Shown one piece after another: positions 18,901-27,455 of a stretch of 64,000 nt of DNA. The translations under genes were made by a program, and so were the position numbers. Where the stretch lies: assembly GCA_014841835.1 (NCBI GenBank), contig JACYUQ010000003.1, forward strand, positions 868,001-932,000, written 5' to 3'. The DNA is from Oxalobacteraceae sp. CFBP 13730. Lineage in GTDB: Bacteria > Pseudomonadota > Gammaproteobacteria > Burkholderiales > Burkholderiaceae_D. The notes below the pieces were generated by a model. It saw only the letters and a program-made list of their open reading frames with translations. It was not told the DNA's origin and made no database searches. Every line of letters begins with the position of its first letter. Position 1 is the stretch's first letter.

Positions 18901-19487
18901 CGCACCTGCTGCTCTTGATTGAGCTGGCCGGCGCGCTGGATCTCGATATAGAAGTGGCCGGGGAACACGCGCGCCCAGCGCGCGGCATTGGCTTCGGCGC
19001 GGGCGATGTCGCCGTTCTCGATGGCCTGGCCGATGTCGCCGAAATGCGCGCCCGACAGCACGATCAGGCCATTGGCCTGCGACTGCTCGGGATTGAGCGT
19101 GGATGTGGACGTGGCCAGTGCTTCGAGCCATTCGGCGCGCAGTTCGGCGCGGCCCTTGTGCTGGTTGGTGAGCCAGGCACGCGCCAGCAGGTCGCACAGC
19201 TGCAGGTAGCCGGTGTGGTTTTTGGCCAGGATCAAGAGGCGGTGCGGCTTGTCGCGGTTGTCGTCGTTGGTGATCCATGCATCGACCCCGACGATCGGCT
19301 TGACGCCCTTGCCGCGCGCCTCTTTATAGAAGCGCACCAGGCAAAACGTGTTGGACAGGTCGGTCACGGCCAGCGCCGGCTGCCCATCCTTGACCGCCGC
19401 CTTGACCAGCTCGTCAATACGGACCAGGCCGTCGACGATGGAGTATTCGGAATGGATGCGCAGATGGGTGAAGGTCGGGGAAGTCAT
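15993..19487 (-). CDS. dnaE: DNA polymerase III alpha subunit
   Basis: The replicative polymerase catalytic subunit, 1164 residues (E. coli DnaE 1160). The N-terminal PHP domain begins with FTHLRIHSEYSIVDG. The family C palm has the two-aspartate motif PDFDIDFCQ, with the glycine-rich PIGPGRGSGAGSLVAYAL upstream. The finger region includes YQEQVMQMAQIVGGYS and the K-S-H segment FNKSHAAAYALLSYHTAY. The OB-fold and C-terminal tau-binding region complete it (GVISGIRTQMTQRGK onward). No break is seen. It appears monocistronic. The start ATG at 19485-19487 has GGAG immediately before it, a short spacing. Confidence 0.98.
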   Translation of the reverse strand: MTSPTFTHLRIHSEYSIVDGLVRIDELVKAAVKDGQPALAVTDLSNTFCLVRFYKEARGKGVKPIVGVDAWITNDDNRDKPHRLLILAKNHTGYLQLCDLLARAWLTNQHKGRAELRAEWLEALATSTSTLNPEQSQANGLIVLSGAHFGDIGQAIENGDIARAEANAARWARVFPGHFYIEIQRAGQLNQEQQVRHSVALAGRLGLPVVATHPVQFLDKDEYIAHEARVCIAEGEMLANAKRVRRFNENMCFKSQAEMAELFRDLPGALANSVEIAKRCNVTLTLGKPQLPNFPTPGMTIDEFLIAETKKGLEDRLLQLYPNEAERERERPRYEARLDFENQTIINMKFPGYFLIVAEFIQWGKNNDVPIGPGRGSGAGSLVAYALKITDLDPLKYNLLFERFLNPERVSMPDFDIDFCQEKRELVIQHVKDLYGRDAVSQIATFGTMAAKGAIRDVGRVLDFGYNFCDGISKLIPFKPGKQVSIAEAIEEEPMLKERLENEEEVKTLLELAQKVEGITRNIGMHAGGVLIAPGKLTDFCPLYTAGGDTGVVSQYDKDDVEAVGLVKFDFLGLTTLTILDRAVKYIKQLDPAESEFDLAKLALDDRASYKLLSDAKTVAIFQLESRGMQGMLKDARPDRFEDIIALVALYRPGPMDLIPDFCKRKHGEKFDYPDPRTESILSETYGIMVYQEQVMQMAQIVGGYSLGGADMLRRAMGKKKAEEMAEHREIFRAGAAKDGLTTAKADEIFDLMEKFAGYGFNKSHAAAYALLSYHTAYLKVHHTAAFMAANMSLAMEDTEKIKILVEDAKEVCKLTILPPDVNESQFRFTPEGEARSKTGKQVTNIRYGLGGVKGAGQGAIEAIIAARTAGGKFKDLFDFCNRVDRKQINRRTIESLIRAGAMDAFGVDRSVLLASVSFAMEAAGQAAAAINQVSLFGGDDADLVAPPEYVKALPWTDRQKLSEEKIALGYYLSGHMFDSYAQEVRRFAKTRMKDLEPSRDPRMMCGVISGIRTQMTQRGKILIVALDDKTAVHEVTVYSEVFEANKNAFKEDEFLLVVGKVSEDRFNGGLRITAEKVFDLATARIQYGHKLEMDLDKSVSAARLAEILQPHRVHDGMPVSLRLQTQDIPFTVQLGDDWRVAPSDTLKAALELSLGAKDVAVEY

Positions 19488-19573
19488 CTCCGTATTTTAC
19501 CTTGCCGGACCGGTGCGCTGCAGGCGTTGCCCCGGTCATCGATCGGCGCCTGGAAATGGCTGACCGAAAAAGA

Positions 19574-19607
19574 AACAACCCCGCAGGCGCATGCATGCGG
19601 GGTTGTT
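19574..19607 (-). terminator. Intrinsic terminator after the PEP-CTERM gene
   Basis: AACAACCCCGCA (19574-19585) pairs with TGCGGGGTTGTT (19596-19607), a 12-base-pair stem. Read on the minus strand it is followed by TCTTTTTCGG, a T-rich tail. It ends the PEP-CTERM transcript before dnaE. Confidence 0.8.
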
Positions 19608-19651
19608 CAGGTCATGCCTGCCTGGCCGCAAGTGCGACCAGGCGGACACGA

Positions 19652-20371
19652 TCAGGCGCGCTTGCGGCGCACGATGCTGCCCATGCCTGCCAGTGCCAGA
19701 CCCATCAGCGCCAGGGTGCCAGGCTCCGGAACTTCGTTCACATTCAGTTCGTTGACACTGACCGCCAGGCCCTTGTCGATGGTGTTGGTGCGAATGCCGA
19801 CCGTGTTGAACGACGTCAGGGATGACTTGCCATAGGTCGTCGCATCGGGGTTGAGGAACTTGCTCATTTCGTTTTCGGTCGGGTTCAGCCATGCATCGAA
19901 ACTGTCGTACGCATCGCCGTTCTTGCCGCTCTTGTACAGATGGCCGAACACGTGATACGACATGCCTGCTTCCAGAGCGCTGCCGGCAAGGAACTCGCCG
20001 CCGACGCCGCTGGTACGAATGTACAGGTCATTGGTGCAGCTGCTGACGGCGCTGTCGAGCGAGCCGCAATTGGCCTTGAAGCCGATGCTCGGGCCTTCGT
20101 AGGCCTTGGCATTGCCGGCGTTACCGAACCACACACCCAGGTAATCGTTGTTGTCGACCGTGCCCGTGTACGAGAACTTGAAATCGATCACGATGGCGCC
20201 GGACTGGCTTTCGGCCAGCGTGTAGACAGCTGCCGTATTGGAATTGGTGGTGAACGTTCCGTTTTTGTTGCTGATCAGGGTACCGTCGGTGGAAACAGGT
20301 GCTGCAGCAGCGAAACCAGCGGCAAGAGCCAGGGTCAGGAAAGCGATAGGGCGGATCATCAAGTGTCTCAT
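19652..20371 (-). CDS. PEP-CTERM sorting domain protein, exported
   Basis: A 239-residue exported protein. It has a signal peptide (IRPIAFLTLALAAGFAAAA), a beta-rich body with two cysteines (CGSLDSAVSSC), and a canonical PEP-CTERM tail: VPEPGTLALMGLALAGMG followed by a basic RRKRA end. Exosortase (EpsH/XrtA type) recognises this tail. No exosortase gene is in the window. The body has no recognised domain; it looks like a concanavalin/jelly-roll type sandwich. The start is ambiguous between ATGs at 20371 and 20359, neither with a strong ribosome site. A 12-base-pair terminator follows. Confidence 0.85.
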   Translation of the reverse strand: MRHLMIRPIAFLTLALAAGFAAAAPVSTDGTLISNKNGTFTTNSNTAAVYTLAESQSGAIVIDFKFSYTGTVDNNDYLGVWFGNAGNAKAYEGPSIGFKANCGSLDSAVSSCTNDLYIRTSGVGGEFLAGSALEAGMSYHVFGHLYKSGKNGDAYDSFDAWLNPTENEMSKFLNPDATTYGKSSLTSFNTVGIRTNTIDKGLAVSVNELNVNEVPEPGTLALMGLALAGMGSIVRRKRA

Positions 20372-20404
20372 TCTAGGTGGAAGGAATGAATAACACTTAA
20401 GCAA

Positions 20405-20922
20405 TTGTTATGCCACATGCAAACTATTCTTACTAATCAATGACTTGAAGTTAATATTTTAGAAAACAAAATTGCTCGTGTAAAAATTATCGACAGAAAT
20501 TCATTCTTTGAATAAATATTATTCCCGTTAATTCACCTATTTTGATGCTCTAGCGCAACCCACAAGGCCACAGAGCAGCAGACGGTGATGCTGGCTTATC
20601 AACATGCCCTGTTCCCCTACCCTTGCCGCCGGTTTCCAGGCAGGCATTTTTCCGCCACGATGAATTCCCCCAGCTTTGTCCGGCGCCTGGCAAGCCTGCC
20701 AGCGTGCCGTTCCCGATGACGTGGGACAGTGCCACCCTGATCGACCTGCTGGCCACGACGCCGGAGGCCGACGCGGCGCGCACAGCCAACGGCTGCGCCA
20801 TTGCCGTACTGTCGCCCGTCGCGCCGCCAACCGCTGCCGTACTGGCATGGCCGTCGACCGCCTGCTGTGCAGCTCGGCCGCGCTCGCACAGGCACTTGCA
20901 GCGCCGCCGACCGGCACGGCGA
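20405..20922. other. Intergenic stretch: AT-rich segment plus a coding-like remnant
   Basis: Bases 20405-20535 are unusually AT-rich for this region. They probably carry the promoter of the PEP-CTERM gene. From about 20620 to 20948 the composition returns to that of coding DNA. Plus-strand readings in two different frames look gene-like: MTWDSATLIDLLATTPEAD from 20719, and MAVDRLLCSSAALAQAL ending at 20948. A single frame cannot join them, so this may be a decayed gene. I do not recognise its family. Confidence 0.3.
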
Positions 20923-20949
20923 TTGGACCCACGTCCGAACGCTTATAAT
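20923..20949 (+). promoter_or_regulatory. Candidate sigma-70 promoter of trhO
   Basis: TTGGAC (20923-20928) and TATAAT (20944-20949) are separated by 15 bases, slightly short. The -10 is perfect and lies 34 bases before the ATG at 20983. Confidence 0.5.
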
Positions 20950-20982
20950 ACGGGCTGAACGACATCGATTTTCTTGGCAATC

Positions 20983-21885
20983 ATGCAAACCACACCCCAC
21001 CACGCGCCCGTCCCGACGGACGCCGTTGAAGTCCAGGCCGACGCCGGCCGCTACGTCAATATCGCCGCCTACAAATTCATCACTTTCGATGATACCGAGG
21101 CCATGCGTCCGCGTTTTCAGGCCGTCTGCCAGGAGCGCAAGCTGCGTGGCACGATCCTGCTCACGCCGGAAGGCATCAACATGTTCCTGTCGGGCCTTCC
21201 GGCCGACATCGACGCTTATCTGGCCTGGCTGCGCGCCGACCCGCGCTTTGCCGACATCGAGGTCAAGTACAGCTATTCCGAAGAACAGTCGCACAAGCGC
21301 ATGCTGGTCAAGATCAAGAACGAGATCATCACCATGCGCATGCCCCTGATCAAACCCGAGCTCGGCCGCGCGCCGGCGGTGGACCCGCGCACGCTCAAGC
21401 GCTGGCTCGACCAGGGCCATGACGACGCCGGCAAGCCGGTCGTGATGGTCGAGACCCGCAATGATTTCGAGGTCGACGTCGGCACCTTCACCAATACGGT
21501 CGACTACCGCATCACCAAGTTCACCGAGTTCCCGGACGCGATCGCCGCGCACAAGGAAGACTTCGCCGGCAAGACCGTGGTCACCTTCTGCACCGGCGGC
21601 ATCCGCTGCGAAAAAGCTGCCATCCACATGAAGGAAATCGGCTACGACAGCGTGTACCAGCTCGACGGCGGCATCCTGAAATACTTCGAGGAAGTCGGCG
21701 GCGCCCATTACAACGGCGACTGCTTTGTGTTCGACTACCGCACCGCACTCAATCCGCAATTGCAGCCGACCGAAACGGTACAATGTTTTGTCTGCCGCGC
21801 CGTGGTTACGCCGCGCCAGCAGCTGGCGCCGGAATACGTGTACGAGGTGTCGTGCCCGCATTGCTACGGCAAAAAGACCGCCTGA
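20983..21885 (+). CDS. trhO: tRNA uridine(34) hydroxylase, rhodanese family
   Basis: A 300-residue TrhO (YceA) protein that hydroxylates U34 of tRNA to 5-hydroxyuridine using oxygen. It has the N-terminal acylphosphatase-like half ([16 protein letters not shown]) and the rhodanese half with the loop [10 protein letters not shown], carrying the catalytic cysteine, near residues 201-210. The C-terminal CFVCRAVV...CPHCYGKK double CxxC is also typical. The ATG at 20983 is chosen over a TTG at 20974. It ends 9 bases before the convergent stop at 21895. Confidence 0.94.
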   Translation: MQTTPHHAPVPTDAVEVQADAGRYVNIAAYKFITFDDTEAMRPRFQAVCQERKLRGTILLTPEGINMFLSGLPADIDAYLAWLRADPRFADIEVKYSYSEEQSHKRMLVKIKNEIITMRMPLIKPELGRAPAVDPRTLKRWLDQGHDDAGKPVVMVETRNDFEVDVGTFTNTVDYRITKFTEFPDAIAAHKEDFAGKTVVTFCTGGIRCEKAAIHMKEIGYDSVYQLDGGILKYFEEVGGAHYNGDCFVFDYRTALNPQLQPTETVQCFVCRAVVTPRQQLAPEYVYEVSCPHCYGKKTA

Positions 21886-21894
21886 CCATACCGT

Positions 21895-23814
21895 TTATGG
21901 CGCGATGGCCCGCCGCACCAACGGCACCGGCGTTAATTGCATATCGAACTCGTCTTGCCACAGCCACTGAAAACCGCGCGCGGTGTGCAAGCTGATGTTC
22001 ACAACGCGCTTGCCCCCGATGCTCACCCCATCACCATACAAAGCGGCAAAGTCGGCGGTCGTTTCGACCAGTGGCGACAGCAGAAATCCCGCCCGGGCCA
22101 TACCGGCGATCAGCCGATAGTCGTGCTGCTTTCCGTCGCTGGTATGGATTCGCAATTCGATCTGGCTGGTGCGAAAGAGCAGCGCGAGCAGCCGCCCGGA
22201 CAAGCTCGGCTTGATATCGAACCGGACAAACCACGCGCCTGCGGCGGGAACCTTTACCACGTCACCAAACCGATAGCTGCTGCCAGGCAGTGGCGCCGCA
22301 GGCTGGTAGGCGCTGGCCACGTCATGCTTCAGGACCAGCATGCCATTCTGAAAACTGACCGGCCGGTAGTCAGATAACAAAACCGGCCAGCTTGGGCCAT
22401 CGTCGAGTGCCGGCACGCGCCGGTCGATGGTTTCGACGCTGAAAAAAATGTTCTCCGGCGCCGTTGAACCCAACAGATACTGGCGATTGCGTTCTGCGAG
22501 GTACGGCGTGTATGCCGAATAACTTTGTGGCACCGGTCGTGGCGCCCACTGGTTGCCAGAAGCGATCAGCAGCGACTGGTTATAAGAATAGATGTCACTG
22601 CGTCCGGGCAAAACCGGTAGCGCCGCCTGGGTCCGCAAGCCGGCCACCGCCGCGTCAAACTGCGGACGCGGCCAGCCGGGCTCGCGAGCGCGACGAACGG
22701 CGCCGTTCCATGCCGACGAAAATTCAAGGTCTACCGTGTGGACCCATTTGGCGGGCGTAGTATGCCCGTAATAGTGGTCGATGATGAGCCACGGCAGCAT
22801 GACCACGGCGGTAGCCACAACCACCCGCCGGTTGGTGACGACCATGTTCAACCCGATTGCCGCCATCAACAACGTGGTACTGGCGATCATCGTATGGATA
22901 TCCTGGCGTACAAACCCGGCTTTAAACGTGATGAACAGCATGCCGGCATACAACAGGAACAGGAAACCCCTGGCATTTCGCTCCAGCCCTGGCAAGCGTG
23001 CTACGGCCCACAACAACGTGACGATGGCAATCACGAAAAGTAAGGACTCGCGCAGGACGCCGTAATACGACATGGCATCGTTGTAGCCGGACACAATGGC
23101 CCACATGCCCTTGAAAAAGGGCGGTAAACCATACAATGGCTGACCGGAAGCGAGCCACAACGTTATCAGCGCGACAGCAGGCGTGCACAGGCAGACGCAT
23201 GCCAACATGCGGCGCCGCTGCGCCCACAGAAAGCCGGCACTGAGCACGGTCACCATCGCACACAGCACCAGCAAGGTTCCCTTTACCAACGGTAGCAAGC
23301 CGAGCGGAGCAAACAGCACGACCAATAGCCACGGCGAGTTGCGGCCGGCTTCACTAAGCCCGCATTCCCGCCAGCGCTGGAACACCTGCAGTCCGACCAG
23401 CAAGGGCAACAAAAACATCACCGAGTCATTAAAGTACACACCGCCCGCCAACACCACCAGCAAGCATAAGAACCAGCCCCGGCGCCCGCCGTCGATGAAC
23501 AAGCCCAACACAAGGGCGAAAGACAACGCCAGGTACAGGCTGGCGGACATCATCAGCGTGTTCGTCGCCGGGTGATAACTGTGCGTATAAACGGACGAAT
23601 ACGGACCGAACGTGAACACCAGGTCGCGCCCCAGTTCCAGTCCGTTGGACAAGCCTTCTTCCAGCGCATAACGCCAGGAGCCGTCCAGACCACCTTGCGG
23701 CATGTCGGGCGACCACGGCACGATTTGCACCAGACACACCAGTACGGTAAGGCACCATAAGAGACCATCGGCCCACCGGGTTCGACGTGAAAGCACGCGT
23801 GTACCTACGAGCAT
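21895..23814 (-). CDS. Large polytopic membrane protein, possible GT-C-type glycosyltransferase
   Basis: A 639-residue inner-membrane protein with about ten helices in the first 370 residues and a soluble, probably periplasmic, C-terminal part. In the first periplasmic loop it has LDGSWRYALEE and GRDLVFTFGPYSSVYTHSY. Acidic residues there are the expected place of the catalytic base in GT-C transferases, but I cannot name a family. AAAGGA lies 8 bases before the ATG. It is the last gene of the polysaccharide locus. Its upstream region shares a motif with that of the next gene (24082-26016). It is convergent with trhO. Confidence 0.7.
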   Translation of the reverse strand: MLVGTRVLSRRTRWADGLLWCLTVLVCLVQIVPWSPDMPQGGLDGSWRYALEEGLSNGLELGRDLVFTFGPYSSVYTHSYHPATNTLMMSASLYLALSFALVLGLFIDGGRRGWFLCLLVVLAGGVYFNDSVMFLLPLLVGLQVFQRWRECGLSEAGRNSPWLLVVLFAPLGLLPLVKGTLLVLCAMVTVLSAGFLWAQRRRMLACVCLCTPAVALITLWLASGQPLYGLPPFFKGMWAIVSGYNDAMSYYGVLRESLLFVIAIVTLLWAVARLPGLERNARGFLFLLYAGMLFITFKAGFVRQDIHTMIASTTLLMAAIGLNMVVTNRRVVVATAVVMLPWLIIDHYYGHTTPAKWVHTVDLEFSSAWNGAVRRAREPGWPRPQFDAAVAGLRTQAALPVLPGRSDIYSYNQSLLIASGNQWAPRPVPQSYSAYTPYLAERNRQYLLGSTAPENIFFSVETIDRRVPALDDGPSWPVLLSDYRPVSFQNGMLVLKHDVASAYQPAAPLPGSSYRFGDVVKVPAAGAWFVRFDIKPSLSGRLLALLFRTSQIELRIHTSDGKQHDYRLIAGMARAGFLLSPLVETTADFAALYGDGVSIGGKRVVNISLHTARGFQWLWQDEFDMQLTPVPLVRRAIAP

Positions 23815-23937
23815 CAGTTTTCCTTTGAATCAGCGGCGAACGTGCCGGCGGCGCGCCGTGCATTTAACCGCCAGTGTTGGCGCCGTGCTTTACCGACGCA
23901 GTCGGTCTCAAAATTGCTGCAAAGCCAGAGGGAGCGA

Positions 23938-23969
23938 ATAATACGTCATCCGCCTTGATCGCAGAGCAA
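23938..23969 (-). promoter_or_regulatory. Shared upstream element, copy 1
   Basis: On the minus strand this reads TTGCTC, 20 bases, TATTAT, with GGATGAC immediately before the TAT. The same layout recurs at 26058-26089. It is 124 bases upstream of the ATG at 23814. The 20-base gap is too long for a standard sigma-70 promoter. Confidence 0.4.
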
Positions 23970-24081
23970 TCTATCCGGCCTCTCCCTGGCGAACCACCCA
24001 CCATCTGCGCCGTTAGGCGCGCCGGCTCATGGATCATTGAACCGCGTCGGTCGGCGTTGCACTCAAGGCTACGGCATATTG

Positions 24082-26016
24082 TCACTGGCAGCGCGGCGGC
24101 CATGCGTAGGAAAAATCCTCGAAATAGCCGCTCAGATTGACGTTGTAAGCGGGGTCGCTGTCGAACTGGGCGCCCCAGCGCCGCCGGATAAAAGCCACCT
24201 CAGCGGCGAAACGGGCCTGCTTGACCGGCGTATCCTCGTTACCACGCGAGGCCGACTCGTGGTGCACCATCTCGGCGTACGGTGTCCACACATTGCGGTA
24301 GCCTGCGGCGCGCACCCGCAAACAAAAATCGATATCGTTGAAAGCGATCGCTAACTCCTCGTCGAGGCCGCCGACCTGCTCGAACACGTCGCGCCGCACC
24401 AGCAGGCAGGCGGCCGTCACCGCGCTGTAGGACTGGTGCAGCACTGCGCGCCCGAAATAGCCGGGGTCACCACGCGGCAGCAGTTTGTGGGCGTGCCCGG
24501 CCACGCCACCTATGCCCAGCACACAGCCTGCGTGCTGCAGCCGTCCATCCGGATACCACAGGCGCGCGCCGACACAGCCGGTGTCCGGGCGCACCGCCAG
24601 CGCCACCATTTCTTCAAGCCAGTCCGGCGTAAGGATCTCGATATCGTTGTTCATCAGACACACGAGGCTGCCGTTGGCATGACGTACCGCGAAGTTATTG
24701 AGCGCCGAGAAATTAAATGGCTGGTCGTGGCGGAGAATGCGGAAACGCGGCGTCGGCAGGCGTGCAAACAGGGTCTGAGTGGCCGCTTCGACGCTGCCAT
24801 TGTCGACGATGATCACTTCGTAGTTGGCATAACTGGAGCGTGCCACCAGCGTGTCCAGACACATGCCAAGCAGGTCGGCGCGGTCGCGGGTCGGAATGAT
24901 GATGCTGACCAGAGGCGCCGGTGTCGGCTGAGCGTAGCGCACCCGATGCTTACCGGGTGCCTCGGGCGCTGCCAGCACCTCAGCCGCCACGCCGCAGCGC
25001 GCCAGATGCGCCGCTACCGCCAGCCGCCCAGCCGCTGCAAGCCCTTCCAGGTTATCCGAGTGCACCGCAGCGCGGCGGTGGTACAGCACCCGCGCTACGT
25101 GCACCACCTGGGCCGGCGCTAGTCGCTCGACGATGCGCAGCACCAGGTCGTGCTCCTCGGCGCCATCGAAGCCGCTGCGCAGGCCACCCACGCCGCGCAC
25201 CAGTGCGGTGCCGTAGAGCGTGAGATGGCCGATGTAATTTTGTGCCAGCAACAATTCGTAGTTGAGGTCGGGCTTGAAATGCGGCGCGAAGCGGCGGTTG
25301 GCGGCGTCCACCTGATCCTCGTCGGAATATACCAGTCCGGCTTCCGGGTGGCGGTTCAGCGCCTCCGCCATCCAGTAAAGGGCCTCTTCGGCCAACATGT
25401 CGCCTTGGTTCAGAAGCGCCACAAACTCGCCCCGCGCCATGGTCAGAGCCGTGTTGATGGCGGCACTGCGCTGCCCCTGCTGCGGTAAGTACACCGTTGT
25501 AATGCGTGGCTCCTCGGCGCAATGGCGCGCCAGCAGCTGGCGTGACGCCGCGCTGGCGTCGGCGCAGGCGGCGATGCAAAGCGACCAGTGCGGGTACAGT
25601 TGCCGGCGCACAGACCAGATCGTTTGGTCAAGCAAATCGGGCACCGCGTTATCGCTTGGCAGCAGCAACGAGATATGCGGTGCGGCCGCCAGGTCTGCGG
25701 CGCCCGCGTGCAGCGCGGCGCGCGCCGGCGCGTCGATCGCGCCGTAGCGGCGCAGCCATTCGGCATAATCGCAGCGGTCAGCCGCCGACCCGGTCGCCAC
25801 CTTGTTAAAGCCTGCACGCAAGCCGGCCAGCCCGCCGCGTCCGTACAGCGCGCTGGCCTTACGCCATAGTCCCATCGGGCTGCCGCCGAGATCAAGCGCT
25901 AAGCGTAGCATCGCGACGGCACGAAGCAGTCGCCGCAGGCCCGGAAAAGGCATTGTCTGGTTGTTCACGGAGCGCGCCGACGCATCGGCGGCCGGCTTGG
26001 GTACTTGCTTAGTCAT
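24082..26016 (-). CDS. Double-domain GT2 glycosyltransferase with a degenerate first domain
   Basis: A 644-residue protein with two GT-A (family 2) domains, about 113-340 and 368-630. The second is intact: LVSIIIPTRDRADLLG, VIIVDNGSVE, CLMNNDIEIL and a C-terminal FNDIDFCLRV...HHESASRG. The first matches the 952-residue protein at 36081-38939 at a constant offset but has lost key acids. That protein's DD (451-452) is Ala-Cys (150-151) here, and its D504-H-D506 is N203-Q-G205. YSDEDQVD is kept. It lacks the paralogue's N-terminal methyltransferase-like part. The ATG at 26016 is used; the codon before it is TTG. Donor and acceptor are unknown. Confidence 0.88.
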   Translation of the reverse strand: MTKQVPKPAADASARSVNNQTMPFPGLRRLLRAVAMLRLALDLGGSPMGLWRKASALYGRGGLAGLRAGFNKVATGSAADRCDYAEWLRRYGAIDAPARAALHAGAADLAAAPHISLLLPSDNAVPDLLDQTIWSVRRQLYPHWSLCIAACADASAASRQLLARHCAEEPRITTVYLPQQGQRSAAINTALTMARGEFVALLNQGDMLAEEALYWMAEALNRHPEAGLVYSDEDQVDAANRRFAPHFKPDLNYELLLAQNYIGHLTLYGTALVRGVGGLRSGFDGAEEHDLVLRIVERLAPAQVVHVARVLYHRRAAVHSDNLEGLAAAGRLAVAAHLARCGVAAEVLAAPEAPGKHRVRYAQPTPAPLVSIIIPTRDRADLLGMCLDTLVARSSYANYEVIIVDNGSVEAATQTLFARLPTPRFRILRHDQPFNFSALNNFAVRHANGSLVCLMNNDIEILTPDWLEEMVALAVRPDTGCVGARLWYPDGRLQHAGCVLGIGGVAGHAHKLLPRGDPGYFGRAVLHQSYSAVTAACLLVRRDVFEQVGGLDEELAIAFNDIDFCLRVRAAGYRNVWTPYAEMVHHESASRGNEDTPVKQARFAAEVAFIRRRWGAQFDSDPAYNVNLSGYFEDFSYAWPPRCQ

Positions 26017-26057
26017 CAAAGGTACAAACAGCTAAGCTGCAAAAGCCGAAAAGCCAA

Positions 26058-26089
26058 ATGATACGTCATCCCATCGGCAGTCAGCGCAA
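26058..26089 (-). promoter_or_regulatory. Shared upstream element, copy 2
   Basis: On the minus strand this reads TTGCGC, 20 bases, TATCAT, again with GGATGACG before the TAT. It shares the 11-mer GGATGACGTAT with the copy at 23938-23969. It lies 42 bases upstream of the ATG at 26016. Confidence 0.4.
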
Positions 26090-26561
26090 TCGCGATAACG
26101 TGAACCGGCCAGCAGCTGAATGTGCTGCTCGTCGAAATGGCGCTGAGTGACATTCGTGTCGAATCGTCGCGCGAACTGATCAGAAACGAGAGCGGCACAT
26201 CCAGTGCGAGAGGCATTTTTTACGCCTGCAACTGTCCGCCTAAGCGGCTACTGCTTTCGAACGGCACACAACTCAAGGTGATGAAAAACGACTAGGATCG
26301 CAACGCCAACATGCGTTTAAAAGCCACTGGAGTGTACACTCCCCCCGCCTTACGAAGTTGAACTTTGAAAGGACCATGTCGGGCGCTTCCGACAGATACG
26401 TCCGACTGGCCGGCGAAGCGATTATACTGTGGCGATCTCTGGAAACTACATGGCATTTCGCCGCCATTTTTTGCCACATGTACAACACCAGATCAAGGTG
26501 CTGTCCGCTTTGACAAGATTAACCTTGCGGCATACTGCTGGCGCCGCTGAAAAAATTATCC
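26090..26561. other. Intergenic region between divergent GT2 and gtrA genes
   Basis: About 470 bases with no convincing reading frame on either strand. A TATACT at 26423-26428 could be a -10 box for gtrA, but no good -35 accompanies it. GC content falls toward gtrA. No repeats or RNA structure were recognised. Confidence 0.4.
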
Positions 26562-26933
26562 ATGCAAAAGAAATTAAACGTCGAAGTTACGATCTATATT
26601 ATTGGAGGGTTAATTACAGCGGCAGTCGATGTCGGAACCATGAAGTTATTGCTGCTCAACGGTGCCACAGCTGTGTATGCTGCCACTGGAGGATTTTTGG
26701 CCAGCATATTAACCAACTATCTTTTCCATGCCAAAATCACTTTTGGAAAAATGGCGAGCCGCGACACTTTTTTCAAATATGTGGCATTGGTTTGCATGAA
26801 CTACCTGCTCACTATCTGCATCGTCTACTTAGCGACTCACCTTGCGGCAAGTCCAATGACAGGGAAAGTCATTTCAATGCCAGTGGTGGCAATAATTGCT
26901 TACTTGTTAAGCAAATTCTGGGTTTATAAGTAA
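26562..26933 (+). CDS. GtrA-like small membrane protein (opposite strand)
   Basis: A 123-residue GtrA/DPMS family protein with four predicted helices (IYIIGGLITAAVDVGTM first, then ATGGFLASILTNYLF). The K-F-W-V-Y-K end is characteristic. Members flip or help flip polyprenyl-phosphate-linked sugars, or partner glycosyltransferases that use them. It is the only plus-strand gene within the locus and is much richer in A+T than its neighbours, which suggests separate acquisition. No clear ribosome site precedes the ATG. Another GtrA protein is encoded at 27054-27455 on the other strand; the two are only distantly similar. Confidence 0.85.
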   Translation: MQKKLNVEVTIYIIGGLITAAVDVGTMKLLLLNGATAVYAATGGFLASILTNYLFHAKITFGKMASRDTFFKYVALVCMNYLLTICIVYLATHLAASPMTGKVISMPVVAIIAYLLSKFWVYK

Positions 26934-27053
26934 GCAATGTCGAGCCATTTCTCGGCTGCCAAATTGTTTTGTTATATCAATAGCAATTCGTAGTGCAATG
27001 TCAACAACGCGATGAAGAAACGGTCTTGGCCTTAACGATAGCGTCCTCAGCGG

Positions 27054-27455
27054 CTATTTGAATGACCACCGCTTATGCCCCAAGTAGCTGGTAAACACTG
27101 GCACCACCACCCCGACCGCATGCGCGATTTCTTTGACGAAATGTTTCACACCCAGCGCAGGTAACAAATAAAATGCCAGCCCCATGCTGATCAGCCAGGT
27201 CTGCAGCACTGCCACCACATTCACCAGCGTAAAGAACAACAGAGCGCGCCGGGTCGACTGCGTGCTCTCCTTAAACACAAACATCTTCGCCAGCACAAAC
27301 GCCGTGACCATGCCCGTCAGATAGGCCAGGATCACAGCGCCCGAAAACGGCAGCCACTGGTTGTAGACGATGCGCGAACCGAAGTTGACGGCGGCCGCCG
27401 TGCCGCCTGTCACCAGGAATACGATGAACTGGCGCGACATAAAACTACTGATCAT
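27054..27455 (-). CDS. GtrA-family membrane protein
   Basis: A 133-residue four-helix GtrA protein (FIVFLVTGGTAAAVNFGSRIVY near the start, KRWSFK at the end). The ATG overlaps the stop of the upstream FAD oxidoreductase as ATGA (27452-27455), so translation is coupled. In mycobacteria a GtrA protein (Rv3789) is encoded next to dprE1/dprE2 in the arabinofuranose-lipid pathway. Here it closes a gene run that begins with equivalents of those enzymes, which suggests the same kind of role in handling the polyprenyl-linked sugar. That role is inference. Confidence 0.88.
   Translation of the reverse strand: MISSFMSRQFIVFLVTGGTAAAVNFGSRIVYNQWLPFSGAVILAYLTGMVTAFVLAKMFVFKESTQSTRRALLFFTLVNVVAVLQTWLISMGLAFYLLPALGVKHFVKEIAHAVGVVVPVFTSYLGHKRWSFK

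Noticed and set aside
15951..19835. 1294-residue plus-strand reading frame
   Set aside because: Antisense shadow of dnaE with no recognisable domain and skewed composition.
20617..21861. 414-residue minus-strand reading frame
   Set aside because: Antisense to trhO, which is clearly the real gene.
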